Notes: a model not told the origin generated them from the sequence alone. A stretch of DNA of 64,000 bases from Centrapalus pauciflorus (GCA_020465985.1 JAANYP010008000.1:1-64000); one strand, 5' to 3'. Shown: positions 1 through 15,151, numbered from the stretch's first letter. Numbers and translations are program-made.

Positions 1-1601
<1,601 letters not shown>

Positions 1602-1631
1602 ACACACACACACACTGAGAGAGAGAGAGTG

Positions 1632-4600
1632 TGAAACACCCATACAACAATAATACATATTTTAGTGTAATTAACAATAATTTATACATCAATACTTGCG
1701 GAATTAGGGTAGAATTAAAACTTTTACAATTAATGCATCATAAGTGATGCATCCGAATAAACACCTATTGAATCTACAAGGTTACAGGTCATGATCCTGC
1801 AAACGAATAGTCAAGGCCAAGAGGTCGACTAACCCAAACCCAACACAATCACCAAAGCATACCGTTAGTCTCGAGTCTACACTTTGAATAACGAGGAAGA
1901 ATATACTCTTCCCGCTCGATAGCTCAAACCTGCAAAAGGTTAACAACTAAAGGGGTAAACAACAAAAGTTGTTTAGTGAATTCCAGGATTAATATAAATA
2001 ACAATTAACATGCTAACCATGTATATCCAACACATAATTTCAATCAACTAAAGATATAGGGGCCAAGGATGGCCAATGCCAAGATAGAATGGGATCACCT
2101 CATCCTCGTTGAGGACTATCGGTGTCCCACACCAATTATTTACCTATTCGAATTCTCAACAAGATGACTCATCTCACTAAGGACTATTAGCATTCACGAT
2201 ATTTACCAATGTCACATATTCCACCGTCACCGCCCGGCCTAGCCGAGTCAAGGTGAGGACCAACTCAACTCTTGGAATCCACTACACCGCTAGACATAGT
2301 CGAGCCAAAGTGGGGATTCCAACGCGTGTCATAGTAGCACGTTGTAACGCTTTTGCAAAGATGCCTTACCAAATCGGCACGTTACATTACCACAGTACGT
2401 ACTACTAATAACTCCAATTCAAAGGTGTGAACAAACATGCTTGCGGCCCAACGTGTCATAATCATCGCCACGAAGGCGGCCCGTTGCCGTCCTCACATGA
2501 TGTCAACACCGCCACTAGGATATAACTCATGCTTGCAGCCCAACGTGTCAAAATCATCGCCCGCAGGCGGCCCGTTGCTGTCCTCACACGAGATAATCCC
2601 ATCCAAATCCAAATACCACATACCCCATGGTCGTCTAGGGTTCCCTGTCAAAGTCGGGAGTGGTATTGCCTCTAGCAAGTACGAGGCTGTCCCTAGCAAG
2701 TACGGGACTGTCCCTAGCAAGTACGGGACTTCCGACGGTGCAAGTATGTCGGCATCTGGCATCCAAAGGGGCCAGGAATATTTCATGGATATTCAAGGGG
2801 GTCCAAAACGCATTCAGCAACAATTTAGGGTTCAATATGACTCATGAGAGTCTATAACGCTCCATAAGACCAATTAAAAGAAACCATCTATGTGGTTCTA
2901 CTAATCATTCCGCAACAATGGTTCTAACATATCAACGGGGTCGTTTGACATTACAAATAAGCCTACCGGTTGAATAGTCCTTTATGCCCGAATCATGATC
3001 AATTAGATTGTCACGAAGGCGACCCAATATACAACTTAAAGATTCATGCATATATCTCAACTATTATTAATCAATCACAAAAGTGAGTAGTCCAACCTAC
3101 TAGGTTAACCAACACGAATTGCCATCTTCCAATCATTGTTATCCATACAAATAAGTAGTTAAGCATACTATATGAGATGCACCACAAACCAATCCACAAC
3201 AATATCAACTAGCATGGCAATTCATCTTCAATTCATGATGCATGACAACATGTTCAATAAGGCTACAATGAATCCATCTATAACATGTGAATATGCATGA
3301 TCAAGTAGCATGTCATCAACAAATGCATAAACAACAATTAACATGTAATCATTCATCTACATTAGTCCTAGAACTCACAGTGATTGGTTTAGAAGATTCC
3401 AATGCCGTCAAATAAAGCCACAATAGCCCGGAGAATGGCTAAAGCTTGCAATCAAACTCCTTTCGAGTCAATTCACCTAGAAGCATTCATAACGCGTACA
3501 CGTAAGCCCCCGAACACAAGATAAGCCCCTAAGAGTGGGCTAAGGATATTGGGTGATCCAACCGAAAGTACTAAGTTCATATGAGGTCTTAGGAGTTTCG
3601 GACTCAATCCAAGGCCCTCAAACCCTTTAAACACTTAATTTAGAGGTGCAACGAACGTATAAGACCCAAGTACCGACCCCCGACCAACCAAAATGATTTT
3701 CAAAGACAGCAAGGTGGTCATGGCGCGACCTAGGGGAGGGTAGCGCCGCGACCAGGCTTCTGGTTTGGTCCAACTGCACCATTCAAGCCCCCAATGCTCA
3801 CCAAAGTCCCTAAAACCTTCGTAAACGTTTTCGTAACTTTGGAGGGACTTTACCAACTTTATTAATAGCATATTAAGGTCACTTAGACACCTCTAAACAT
3901 ATTAGAATGATTTCATAACATTCCATGATTCCATGGAGCTCATACGGACTCCGAACGAGTCCGAAAATGACCGAAAACTCCAACCGACAACACCAAGCTC
4001 CAATTGAGCTTGTAATCAATTCTAATCAATTCCATAGCAATATTTGACATATTTAGGCTATTATTAGGTATTAATAATATATTCAAACATTTAATTCAAC
4101 CCGAAAATGATTAGGAACTCATTGGGGCATTTCACCGAACACTTGGCGTGCGGTTTCGACTTAAAACACCAACTTGAGCCTTTGCTCGATTTTAACCCCA
4201 ACCAATACTTGAAATCAATAATATAACATCTTTAGACCATTTTACACCATTCAGACACATTTAAATCATGAAAGACCATTCATTCATTTGTATGAACTCT
4301 TTTGAGTTCACAAATGGGTTAAAACCCAAATCACCACTTTAAAGCTCCAAATGAGCATCTATTAACTTCCATTCGATTCCATGTTAATATTTAACATATC
4401 TAAATCAAGACTTTAACATATTTATCCTACTAAAACGTCAAACTCAAATCCATAACCCATTAAAGCTCATTTGAGCCCTAGATTGGGTTCCAACCAAAAC
4501 TAACTCCAACTACCAAGGTAATTACATATTATGGCTCCATTTTGATCATATAACAACATACTAAAAGATTGGAGCCTTTACAAAACATTTCAACAAATAC

Positions 4601-5132
4601 CCATTTAGGGTTTCATTCTTCAAATGAAGAATGGAGAAGAAAGGAGATGAAGTAGGAGATGGGGAAGATGATTATACCTTCAAGGATAACAATGATTGAG
4701 AAACCTAAGTTTTAATCTTCACAAATTTGGAGATAAATCTCCCAAAACCTAGCTTCTCCTTTCTCTTCTTCTTTTCCTTCTCTTTTCTTCCAAAGTGAAA
4801 GAGCAAAACACACACACACCCCAAGTGTGTGTGTTGGTCGATTATTAAGAGAAAAAGGGTGAGGGGTTTGGCCTTTGGCCACCCCACATCCCCTATCTAT
4901 CACACCTTTACACAAAACACCCCTCCACTACCCATTTTAAATCTTTCATTTTATAACTACAAAAGTATATTGCTAGATTTATCATTAACTTACATTAGAC
5001 ATAAATGCAAGTACTACTTTCAATAATATGGTTTATTTCATACCCAATTAATTAAATTTCCATGATTCCATAATTATACAAATCACACTATTAAAGATAT
5101 TTAATTGCCTCTTAATTATTTGGGGTGTTACA
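1632..5132 (-). repeat. 3' LTR (left copy)
   Basis: A 3501-bp direct repeat of 7537-11037 at an offset of 5905 bp. By eye I count roughly a dozen substitutions between copies, about 0.3 percent. It contains a 21-bp tandem repeat (core CTAGCAAGTACG, near 2670-2735) and a roughly 90-bp tandem module (GCCCAACGTGTCA...GGCGGCCCGTTGC) at 2446 and 2536. Open frames inside it recur identically in the other LTR and I do not treat them as genes. Confidence 0.93.
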
Positions 5133-5150
5133 ATTCTTCCCCCGTTAAAA
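5133..5150 (-). other. Polypurine tract of the LTR element
   Basis: On the minus strand the run CGGGGGAAGAAT immediately precedes the TGTAACACC start of the 3' LTR. This is the expected position and composition of the plus-strand primer for reverse transcription. Confidence 0.85.
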
Positions 5151-6636
5151 GATTCCGTCCTCGGAATCCAAAGACTCAACACAATTCAAGGTGATTTAAG
5201 GACCACATGTCTTATTACACCGCAAGGCTAATTTGCCATTTTCCACAATATACATAGCCAATGAGCACACAGATATCAACAATTTTTTTTTTTAGCGACC
5301 TCACATCCAAACAACAATCACTTCAAATGATTATGTTTACCCGTAGGACATAATCCTAGTTGCACTACACAACGTACTCCCTCTAGTTCAATTACATGAT
5401 TTGACCGTGTTAAACGAGCTAATAAGATCCTATACACATAGCATTACCACCATACCACGTGGTATTCAAGCATCTGGTCATATAATCTAGTCACATTAAA
5501 TGACTTATCATTCTAAATCAACATATTGGTTCAGTTGTTCTCTAAGAACTATTATTCATCCGCCAAGTAGCTTCAATATGCCATTTTTATTTTATTTCAA
5601 AATTTTATCACATTACCGACATGTTAGTAGACAAAATTTTTGTTGTATCAAGCAAACAATGATCAATTAAGTGCTCAATTGAGACTTAGAGCTAGTCCAC
5701 AATCTTTTGCTCAATTTCGACTTAGAGCTAGTCCACAATAGTTTGCTCAATTTCAACTTAGAGCTCATTCACCCTTACTCACAAATTAAGGGTTTATTAC
5801 CAAATATTCAATTTCTTTGGACAAGTTGGTTCTTACATTTTAAGCAAATATACTCCCCTTTCACAATTTAGGAGTACACACAAATTATCATGTTTATATA
5901 TCAATGTGATGACACATGTCATCTATTCTACCACAATGATTAACAAAACAATTGTCACTAAACCCCAAAAATCATTATTGGTTTAACCTCATTTATAGTC
6001 ATTTGACTAATCTTGGAGGCACAAACTGCCCACTTCCCCCGTTGCGCTAACGCAACTCCTAAATTTTCCAGTAAATTTACCATTAACCATCAAACTTTCC
6101 TTTTTCATATACAAAATTTAGTTTTATTGGGGAATAATTTTCCACGGCACTGCCATCAAACTTGACACCGCCTAATGCTACTCATAGCAACTAAAATTTT
6201 ACAAGGAACTTTTGCATCTTAAAGTTCATTTAGGTTTTGGCTTACCAACCGGGTGGTAGTTAAAATGCCACTTATTTACCCGGATTATCAATTTTTAATC
6301 AACATTAGTTATTGCTTACTAGCAATAAAATTCATTACTTATATAAAGTCGGGGTGCTATCAGCACCATTTGACTAGACTTCACGTCTACCATTACATAA
6401 TTATGTCATACTACCACAAGATTGAGGTTGGCTCCCTAATTAAACCAACTTATTAAACATGCATTAATTCCATCTTAACGACAATTTGTCAAAATGATTC
6501 AAATAGGACGCAACAACAACATAAAAGCGTCTCAAGGAAACGTTACGAAGATCATAATTGAAAGATGATGGTTCCATTACGAGGATTCATATTCGGCTAT
6601 GGATTCAGCCTCATCAAGAGTAGCCTTCAATTGAGG

Positions 6637-6720
6637 GCATTCGCGAATCATGTGGCGCACATAACCACATTCCCGACAAACTAAACACCACATTGGACAA
6701 TCTAAGTCGAATATGTCACG
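6637..6720 (-). pseudogene. Decayed gag nucleocapsid zinc-knuckle region
   Basis: On the minus strand, 6678-6637 encodes CRECGYVRHMIREC, a perfect CX2CX4HX4C knuckle, followed by PQLKATL. About 40 bp upstream a second knuckle begins CHKCG but is broken by two in-frame stops and a one-base shift before its DCP end. Two knuckles in tandem are common in plant Ty3/gypsy gag. No longer gag frame or pol domain was found in the 5.1-7.5 kb interior, so this is a dead remnant. Confidence 0.7.
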
Positions 6721-7520
6721 CCTATCCACATTTATGACACACTAGGTCGTCATTCGAACACTCACATTTAAGAAACTTTATACGCTTCGAAAATCAATGT
6801 CGAGATTTAAATCTCGAATATTGAGGCAGAAAAGACACCTCAACGAAGAGTGACCTACAAACGCACATAGGGATCAACTTCCCTCGGGTAAACCACACAT
6901 AATGGCCAAACTAATTCATTAGGAACTATATTCATAGATCCCATTGGAAAATGGACCTCGCGGTCCTGACAAGACAAATCACACTCGCGGAGTCGAGTAC
7001 ACTTCACAACACACCTGAAGGAAGGAATATCACAATTTTCTTATACAATATTAGATGACCTTAATGTCATAAATCACACAATAAGCATATTTCATTATAG
7101 CCCAAGCGACATTAAGCCTATATGGCTAACACAAGACTCTCATGTCAAGCTTCTTATCCTCAATCGACCCAATCGGTCGCTACGCCTATACATTCAAGGT
7201 TCAATACATGACGTGGGTACACACGTCTTCAAATTATTTTATACCCAACAACTAGGGTACATTTATTCATATTTCACTCTCAAATCTCCTCCATAAAATT
7301 ACCATTTTAAAACTGACAATGTCGAATATAGATAATATATATACTTCAATTGTACATATCATCACGCAAAATTTGCATAGGTCTACCCAAAGTATCCCCA
7401 TCCTAGGCCAGAGTTCAAACCTATGTTTGTTGTCATAATATTTGCCTAGGTGGGTCAATATAAGCATCATCCAAGGGTTCAAGGGTGAGTATCGTGCACT
7501 ATACTCAGTCGATGAACCAC

Positions 7521-7533
7521 GTCTCTGATACCA
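7521..7533 (-). other. Primer binding site (tRNA-iMet)
   Basis: On the minus strand, just after the 5' LTR end, the sequence reads TGGTATCAGAGAC. This is the standard plant initiator-tRNA-Met complementary site and fixes the orientation of the element. Confidence 0.88.
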
Positions 7534-7536
7534 AAT

Positions 7537-10500
7537 TGAAACACCCATACAACAATAATACATATTTTAGTGTAATTAACAATAATTTATACATCAATAC
7601 TTGCGGAATTAGGGTAGAATTAAAACTTTTACAATTAATGCATCATAAGTGATGCATCCGAATAAACAACTATTGAATCTACAAGGTTACAGGTCATGAT
7701 CCTGCAAACGAATAGTCAAGGCCAAGAGGTCGACTAACCCAAACCCAACACAATCACCAAAGCATACCGTTAGTCTCGAGTCTACACTTTGAATAACGAG
7801 GAAGAATATACTCTTCCCGCTCGATAGCTCAAACCTGCAAAAGGTTAACAACTAAAGGGGTAAACAACAAAAGTTGTTTAGTGAATTCCAGGATTAATAT
7901 AAATAACAATTAACATGCTAACCATGTATATCCAACACATAATTTCAATCAACTAAAGATATAGGGGCCAAGGATGGCCAATGCCAAGATAGAATGGGAT
8001 CACCTCATCCTCGTTGAGGACTATCGGTGTCCCACACCAATTATTTACCTATTCGAATTCTCAACAAGATGACTCATCTCACTAAGGACTATTAGCATTC
8101 ACGATATTTACCAATGTCACATATTCCACCGTCACCGCCCGGCCTAGCCGAGTCAAGGTGAGGACCAACTCAACTCTTGGAATCCACTACACCGCTAGAC
8201 ATAGTCGAGCCAAAGTGGGGATTCCAACGCGTGTCATAGTAGCACGTTGTAACGCTTTTGCAAAGATGCCTTACCAAATCGGCACGTTACATTACCACAG
8301 TACGTACTACTAATAACTCCAATTCAAAGGTGTGAACAAACATGCTTGCGGCCCAACGTGTCATAATCATCGCCACGAAGGCGGCCCGTTGCCGTCCTCA
8401 CATGATGTCAACACCGCCACTAGGATATAACTCATGCTTGCAGCCCAACGTGTCAAAATCATCGCCCGCAGGCGGCCCGTTGCTGTCCTCACACGAGATA
8501 ATCCCATCCAAATCCAAATACCACATACCCCATGGTCGTCTAGGGTTCCCTGTCAAAGTCGGGAGTGGTATTGCCTCTAGCAAGTACGAGGCTGTCCCTA
8601 GCAAGTACGGGACTGTCCCTAGCAAGTACGGGACTTCCGACGGTGCAAGTATGTCGGCATCTGGCATCCAAAGGGGCCAGGAATATTTCATGGATATTCA
8701 AGGGGGTCCAAAACGCATTCAGCAACAATTTAGGGTTCAATATGACTCATGAGAGTCTATAACGGTCCATAAGACCAATTAAAAGAAACCATCTATGTGG
8801 TTCTACTAATCATTCCGCAACAATGGTTCTAACATATCAACGGGGTCGTTTGACATTACTAATAAGCCTACCGGTTGAATAGTCCTTTATGCCCGAATCA
8901 TGATCAATTAGATTGTCACGAAGGCGACCCAATATACAACTTAAAGATTCATGCATATATCTCAACTATTATTAATCAATCACAAAAGTGAGTAGTCCAA
9001 CCTACTAGGTTAACCAACACGAATTGCCATCTTCCAATCATTGTTATCCATACAAATAAGTAGTTAAGCATACTATATGAGATGCACCACAAACCAATCC
9101 ACAACAATATCAACTAGCATGGCAATTCATCTTCAATTCATGATGCATGACAACATGTTCAATAAGGCTACAATGAATCCATCTATAACATGTGAATATG
9201 CATGATCAAGTAGCATGTCATCAACAAATGCATAAACAACAATTAACATGTAATCATTCATATACATTAGTCCTAGAACTCACAGTGATTGGTTTAGAAG
9301 ATTCCAATGCCGTCAAATAAAGCCACAATAGCCCGGAGAATGGCTAAAGCTTGCAATCAAACTCCTTTCGAGTCAATTCACCTAGAAGCATTCATAACGC
9401 GTACACGTAAGCCCCCGAACACAAGATAAGCCCCTAAGAGTGGGCTAAGGATATTGGGTGATCCAACCGAAAGTACTAAGTTCATATGAGGTCTTAGGAG
9501 TTTCGGACTCAATCCAAGGCCCTCAAACCCTTTAAACACTTAATTTAGAGGTGCAACGAACGTATAAGACCCAAGTACCGACCCCCGACCAACCAAAATG
9601 ATTTTCAAAGACAGCAAGGTGGTCATGGCGCGACCCAGGGGAGGGTAGCGCCGCGACCAGGCTTCTGGTTTGGTCCAACTGCACCATTCAAGCCCCCAAT
9701 GCTCACCAAAGTCCCTAAAACCTTCGTAAACGTTTTCGTAACTTTGGAGGGACTTTACCAACTTTATTAATAGCATATTAAGGTCACTTAGACACCTCTA
9801 AACATATTAGAATGATTTCATAACATTCCATGATTCCATGGAGCTCATACGGACTCCGAACGAGTCCGAAAATGACCGAAAACTCCAACCGACAACACCA
9901 AGCTCCAATTGAGGTTGTAATCAATTCTAATCAATTCCATAGCAATATTTGACATATTTAGGCTATTATTAGGTATTAATAATATATTCAAACATTTAAT
10001 TCAACCCGAAAATGATTAGGAACTCATTGGGGCATTTCACCGAACACTTGGCGTGCGGTTTCGACTTAAAACACCAACTTGAGCCTTTGCTCGATTTTAA
10101 CCCCAACCAATACTTGAAATCAATAATATAACATCTTTAGACCATTTTACACCATTCAGACACATTTAAATCATGAAAGACCATTCATTCATTTGTATGA
10201 ACTCTTTTGAGTTCACAAATGGGTTAAAACCCAAATCACCACTTTAAAGCTCCAAATGAGCATCTATTAACTTCCATTCGATTCCATGTTAATATTTAAC
10301 ATATCTAAATCAAGACTATAGCATATTTATCCTACTAAAACGTCAAACTCAAATCCATAACCCATTAAAGCTCATTTGAGCCCTAGATTGGGTTCCAACC
10401 AAAACTAACTCCAACTACCAAGGTAATTACATATTATGGCTCCATTTTGATCATATAACAACATACTAAAAGATTGGAGCCTTTACACAACATTTCAACA

Positions 10501-11037
10501 AATACCCATTTAGGGTTTCATTCTTCAAATGAAGAATGGAGAAGAAAGGAGATGAAGTAGGAGATGGGGAAGATGATTATACCTTCAAGGATAACAATGA
10601 TTGAGAAACCTAAGTTTTAATCTTCACAAATTTGGAGATAAATCTCCCAAAACCTAGCTTCTCCTTTCTCTTCTTCTTTTCCTTCTCTTTTCTTCCAAAG
10701 TGAAAGAGCAAAACACACACACACCCCAAGTGTGTGTGTTGGTCGATTATTAAGAGAAAAAGGGTGAGGGGTTTGGCCTTTGGCCACCCCACATCCCCTA
10801 TGTATCACACCTTTACACAAAACACCCCTCCACTACCCATTTTAAATCTTTCATTTTATAACTACAAAAGTATATTGCTAGATTTATCATTAACTTACAT
10901 TAGACATAAATGCAAGTACTACTTTCAATAATATGGTTTATTTCATACCCAATTATTTAAATTTCCATGATTCCATAATTATACAAATCACACTATTAAA
11001 GATATTTAATTGCCTCTTAATTATTTGGGGTGTTACA
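7537..11037 (-). repeat. 5' LTR (right copy)
   Basis: The second 3501-bp LTR, nearly identical to 1632-5132. It ends on the plus strand with GGGGTGTTACA and abuts GAGAGAGACAAACACAC, a GA/CA microsatellite like the one on the left flank. Confidence 0.93.
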
Positions 11038-11430
11038 GAGAGAGACAAACACACACACACACACATAACTTGGAAACGGGATGTTACACACATACTCGAT
11101 GCACGTGGTTTTCCATACAAAATTATAACTTGGAAATAGGATGTTACGCATATACTCACAAAACGAAAAAACAACAGTTATGATAAATAAAAAAAATACT
11201 ATTTTTTATATTTCTTTGAAGATTAAAGGAACTAAAAAACCATATAAATAATAATAATTATACAATTGTATTTGGGGTTGTGTATAAAAACAGAACCGTT
11301 TTTATCTAAACATCCGTGAAAAAAGAAGACATATTTTCTTAAAATATATTTAGGAAATAAAATGTTTAATAGTAAATTAGTTTTTAACTCAACATGTAAA
11401 AAACAAATTGAGTTAATGTTAATAACAATA
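11038..11430. other. Intergenic flank of the LTR element
   Basis: It begins with a (GA)(CA) microsatellite, then two tandem degenerate copies of a module of about 65 bp (ATAACTTGGAAA...GGATGTTAC...ATACTC) at 11066-11165. The remainder is AT-rich with no gene. Confidence 0.6.
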
Positions 11431-11432
11431 TT

Positions 11433-11506
11433 TTTGAAGGCAAGAGGGATTGAAGTTATGACATCTCCCATCACAAACAACACACTAACCAATTGAGCTA
11501 CAACTC
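11433..11506 (-). repeat. tRNA-like SINE head or tRNA fossil
   Basis: On the minus strand GAGTTGTAGCTCAATTGGTT looks like a tRNA 5' end with box A. It is followed about 45 bp later by a weakened box B (ACTTCAATCCC). The acceptor and T arms do not pair as in a working tRNA, so I read it as a SINE head or tRNA pseudogene. No A-tail or target duplication was defined. Confidence 0.45.
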
Positions 11507-11896
11507 TTTTCTTTAAAATATTACACAAAGTTGTATATATTAGCAGTTTAGTTTTACTATTGCTATGAATAGCTTATGAATAGTAACATTTACTTTGGTA
11601 AATGTTATTATTTTAATTTGATTTAATATACAAAATTAATACGCCATAATAAATAATAATATCATCTTATATACTTTTGTTTAAAGAATAATATTTATAT
11701 CTTTATCTTTTTATTTATTATATTTTATATATATTAAAAATATCCGCGTAATTCGCGGGTAATAAACTTATTATTATTATATATAATAAATGAGAACACA
11801 AAACGCCAAATGGCGTGAACAATTTTTTTTAAATTTAATTTAAATGTTAAATGTTCTACCTATTTATAATTTATAAATAATAATAAATGAATAATA

Positions 11897-11899
<3 letters not shown>

Positions 11900-11946
<47 letters not shown>

Positions 11947-12695
11947 GTGTGTGTATATACATATATATGTATATATGTATATATATATAACAAAATAATT
12001 CATGACATGTGTCATTCACTAAGCTCTCCTAATTTTTGTTTTCCCGTCGATTTGCATAATAATATAATATAACTTTTTCAATTAACTTATATAATTATTT
12101 TATAAAGAAACTAACAGATTACTAATATAATAAAATGACTTTAAATAGTTTCTAATTTAACCTCTAGTTTACCTGAAATTTTATCTAGAATTATATAATT
12201 GATTTATAAAATATTATTTTTATTTTAAAACTTTCAATTAAACGTTAAATGTTCATCCTATTTATAATTTATAAATAATAATAGATGAATAATTTTACTT
12301 ATTTCTCATGATGCAACGTGTCATCACCAGCAATTGACATGTGACAACTTGTATTTTAGGAAAAACAAATAATATTTAAATCATATTTTTCTAAATTTAC
12401 ATATAATATAATAAGATTTAAACAGTTCAAACAAAATATTTATATTTCAGTAATTGATAACTACAGTATAATAGAAGGTTTAAAGATGATACAAAAAATT
12501 ATTATTATTAATATATATTTAGAAGTTTTAAAAAGTCATAGCTTATGTCAAATAATAATAATATAATTTTTGTACTTTTTTGTAATACAATTGATATTTT
12601 TATGTTTTAATTTTTATTTTGTATATATTTAATATAAACAACTATATATTAAAATATATGTGTAATACATGTGTTATAATGTAGTACGAGATTAA
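11900..12695 (+). mobile_element. Degenerate Helitron-like AT-rich repeat
   Basis: After a (TA)n tract (11907-11945), 12001-12690 is paralogous to the Helitron at 49689-50572. It shares CATGTGTCA...CTAAGCTCTCC, the AATTTATAAATAATAAT blocks and a terminal hairpin word like ATGTGTAATACATGTG. The 3' CTAG is not intact here. It is non-coding. Confidence 0.45.
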
Positions 12696-12787
12696 AACTG
12701 AAAACCAATGAAAGTCATACATGGAAGGGGTGAGGGTTTTTATAAGGAAGGACATGTTGTGTAATTTGGTTTACTTGATGAACACTT

Positions 12788-13157
12788 AAGGTGCGTTTAG
12801 TTACCGAAAATTTTTAAAATTTTCATCTCACTTTTCAACAAAAATGAAAACTTGTTTACTTAACAACAATTTCATAAATTTTCATTTCACTTTTTAAAAT
12901 ACCACTTTTCATATTCTCTCTCTTACTTTTCTATTATCTACCCTATTTCTTTATAATACTCTCTTTCTCTCTCCTACTTTTTCATCACCTATCCTATTTT
13001 TTTATTTTATAATCACTCATCTTATTTTTTAAAAACTAAAACTTCATCATCTAAACAAGTTTTCACTTTTCATATAAACCATTGTTTTTTCCTAAAAACT
13101 TTAACTTGAAAACTGAAATTGAAAAATGACTAGTTTTCGTTAACTAAACGCAACCTT
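12788..13157. mobile_element. MITE with AAGGTGCGTTTAGTTA termini
   Basis: A 370-bp non-coding element. Its left end AAGGTGCGTTTAGTTACCG matches the reverse complement of its right end, AAGGTTGCGTTTAGTTAACG. Size and terminus resemble hAT-type MITEs, but I could not define a clean target duplication. Confidence 0.65.
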
Positions 13158-13159
13158 AG

Positions 13160-14217
13160 CATTTAAAATGTGTGTTCACATACGTCGACCAAAATCGTTT
13201 GGTTTTCTTGGGCAACACACAAAATCACTACTATATATATAACAAATTTCTCTCAATTAGACAGTCATTTCGATTGGTAAAAACACATGCAAAGACAAAA
13301 AATTACAAGTAAGCAAATTTTCTATTAATATTAATTTCTCTTATTATGTTGTGTTTATCATGTGCTTGTTTTAGATTTTGGATTTGATTTTTATTACTGT
13401 ATTCTTTAGAAATAAATTGTGGATTATACAGATATGCTAACATAAAATTTACATTGGACCCGTATGATATTTCTGTAAGGACTATATCAGGCTATTATAT
13501 TATTATATTTTATTTTATTTTATATTTGTATTTATAAGCGGCACTAACCCTTAAAGTTCAATTTTTATGATATTATACTTATATAAATACTAATTTCCAT
13601 TTATTGTATCTGCCCATGTTATATTTAAATGTAGAAAACTTATCTGTGATATCACAATTTCAATGCATGAGACAAACTTGATTAAAAAACATAAATTTTT
13701 AGACCTATCTAAGATAAACATTGACCCTTTACATAAAATATGGTGCACCGAGAAAATTTGTGATATTACAGATAAGTTTTCTACATTTATTATATATTAG
13801 GTTAATTAGATTAATACCCATGTATTACATGGGTTGACTTAATAATAATATTTGAAGATAAATATTTATAATATATAGAAAATAACAATAACATTAATAA
13901 ATCATAGTTTATATAATTTTGGTAGAAATATTATTAAATTTTTTATTTAAGGTCAAATTTTAATAGAGTAGATTTGAGTTGATCTAAATTTAAATTAGAT
14001 TGTAGTAAATGACATGATAAATTAAGAAAATAACAAATGACCAATTAAAAGAGAAAATTACAAGTGACAAACTTTTACTCTTTTAATAGTATTATACATA
14101 AAGGTAAAGACTATACAAAATGTATTATAGAAATTTTACATTAAAATTTAAAATGAGAACAATATTTAATATGTTTTAAATATCGTATGAATCATAAATT
14201 TCAATCTAAATAATATC

Positions 14218-14279
<62 letters not shown>

Positions 14280-14990
14280 CTAATTTAAAATTATCATATG
14301 TATTATAACTTTATTAAAATATAAAAAAATAAATACACATTAAACACTATATAAAAATTATTAAATGTCTGAAAAATTTAAAGTAATGATAGAAATTCGT
14401 ATATTATTCAGATAATTTAAATATAAAGATGTATGAATATATATGGGCATAACTACATGTGCACCTTCTATTATTAACTTTTACTAATCACACGTTCTTT
14501 TACACACATAATTTTTGTTAATGACGTAAAAATCGAATTATTAAAAGTTAATCTCCTCTCACATTAAGAAGAATGATGTGTAATTAGCAATTGAGTGAGT
14601 GTGCATATATAATTACCAATATATATTAAATGTTTATTTTACAATATATGAAAAAAGTTAGTGATGGATCACAAAATTAAAAAACAATCTAGCGTTTTCA
14701 TTTATTATTTTATAAGATTAATGTAGGGGTGACAATTTTGACCCAACGGGCCAAACATTTAATTGGACCTATTATAAAAAACTAAGATAGAACAATTTTT
14801 TTTTAAAATGAAAATTACAAAAGGTGTATTAAAAAATTATTCTTTGAAAGGAAATCAAATTTATGTAAAATTTATGAATTTTGATCGTTAAATCGTTTGA
14901 CCCGTTTACTTAAATGGGCTGAAATTGCTACCTCTGAATTAAAATTTTTTTTTAGGGTTGAAATTGCCACCCAAGTAAAAAACAACTAAT
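13160..14990. other. AT-rich intergenic DNA upstream of eIF4A
   Basis: No coding signal. It contains an imperfect inverted repeat, left arm about 13627-13661 and right arm about 13754-13788 (core GTAGAAAACTTATCTGTGAT), which could be a small MITE. A (TA)n tract lies at 14221-14275. The last 250 bp hold TGGGC-type motifs of the eIF4A promoter. Confidence 0.6.
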
Positions 14991-15151
14991 TATTTCACCC
15001 ATGAAGGGCAAAATCGTCAAAGAATACGAAAAAGTAAAAAATAGGGTAAGCTTGCTTTTCGATCTCCTTCTCACCCTTTATCTAACAAAAAACGCACACA
15101 TCTTTTCCTCAACTCCACGGCGTCGATCCGAGGAGTTTGAGAAAACCCTAA
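14915..15151 (+). promoter_or_regulatory. eIF4A promoter motifs: site II-like and telo-box
   Basis: TGGGCT at 14915-14920 matches the plant site II class (TGGGCC/T). AAACCCTAA at 15143-15151, in the CT-rich leader, is a telo-box. In plants this pairing is common upstream of ribosomal-protein and translation-factor genes, where it supports expression in dividing cells. No clear TATA box was identified. Use of these sites is inferred. Confidence 0.5.

Larger units (their letters stand above)
1632..11037 (-). mobile_element. Non-autonomous LTR retrotransposon with 3.5-kb LTRs (LARD-like)
   Basis: A complete element read on the minus strand: 5' LTR 7537-11037, internal region 5133-7536, 3' LTR 1632-5132. 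LTR ends are TGTAACACCCC...GGGTGTTTCA. A tRNA-iMet primer binding site with core TGGTATCAGAGA lies just inside the 5' LTR, and a polypurine tract (CGGGGGAAGAAT) abuts the 3' LTR. The 2.4-kb interior retains a gag-like CCHC zinc knuckle but no recognisable protease, reverse transcriptase, RNase H or integrase, so it must be mobilised in trans. Flanks GAGTG (left) and GAGAG (right) are a near-match 5-bp target duplication inside a GA microsatellite. Gag and LTR style suggest Ty3/gypsy, but without pol this is inference. Confidence 0.9.

Noticed and set aside
2437..2847. A 136-codon open frame repeated at 8342-8752 as a gene pair
   Set aside because: Both lie at the same place inside the two LTRs, have no recognisable domain and owe their length to the tandem repeats.
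1632..11037. A 5.9-kb tandem segmental duplication
   Set aside because: The repeated 3.5-kb blocks have TG...CA ends, a primer binding site and a polypurine tract inside them, and a near 5-bp duplication outside. They are LTRs.
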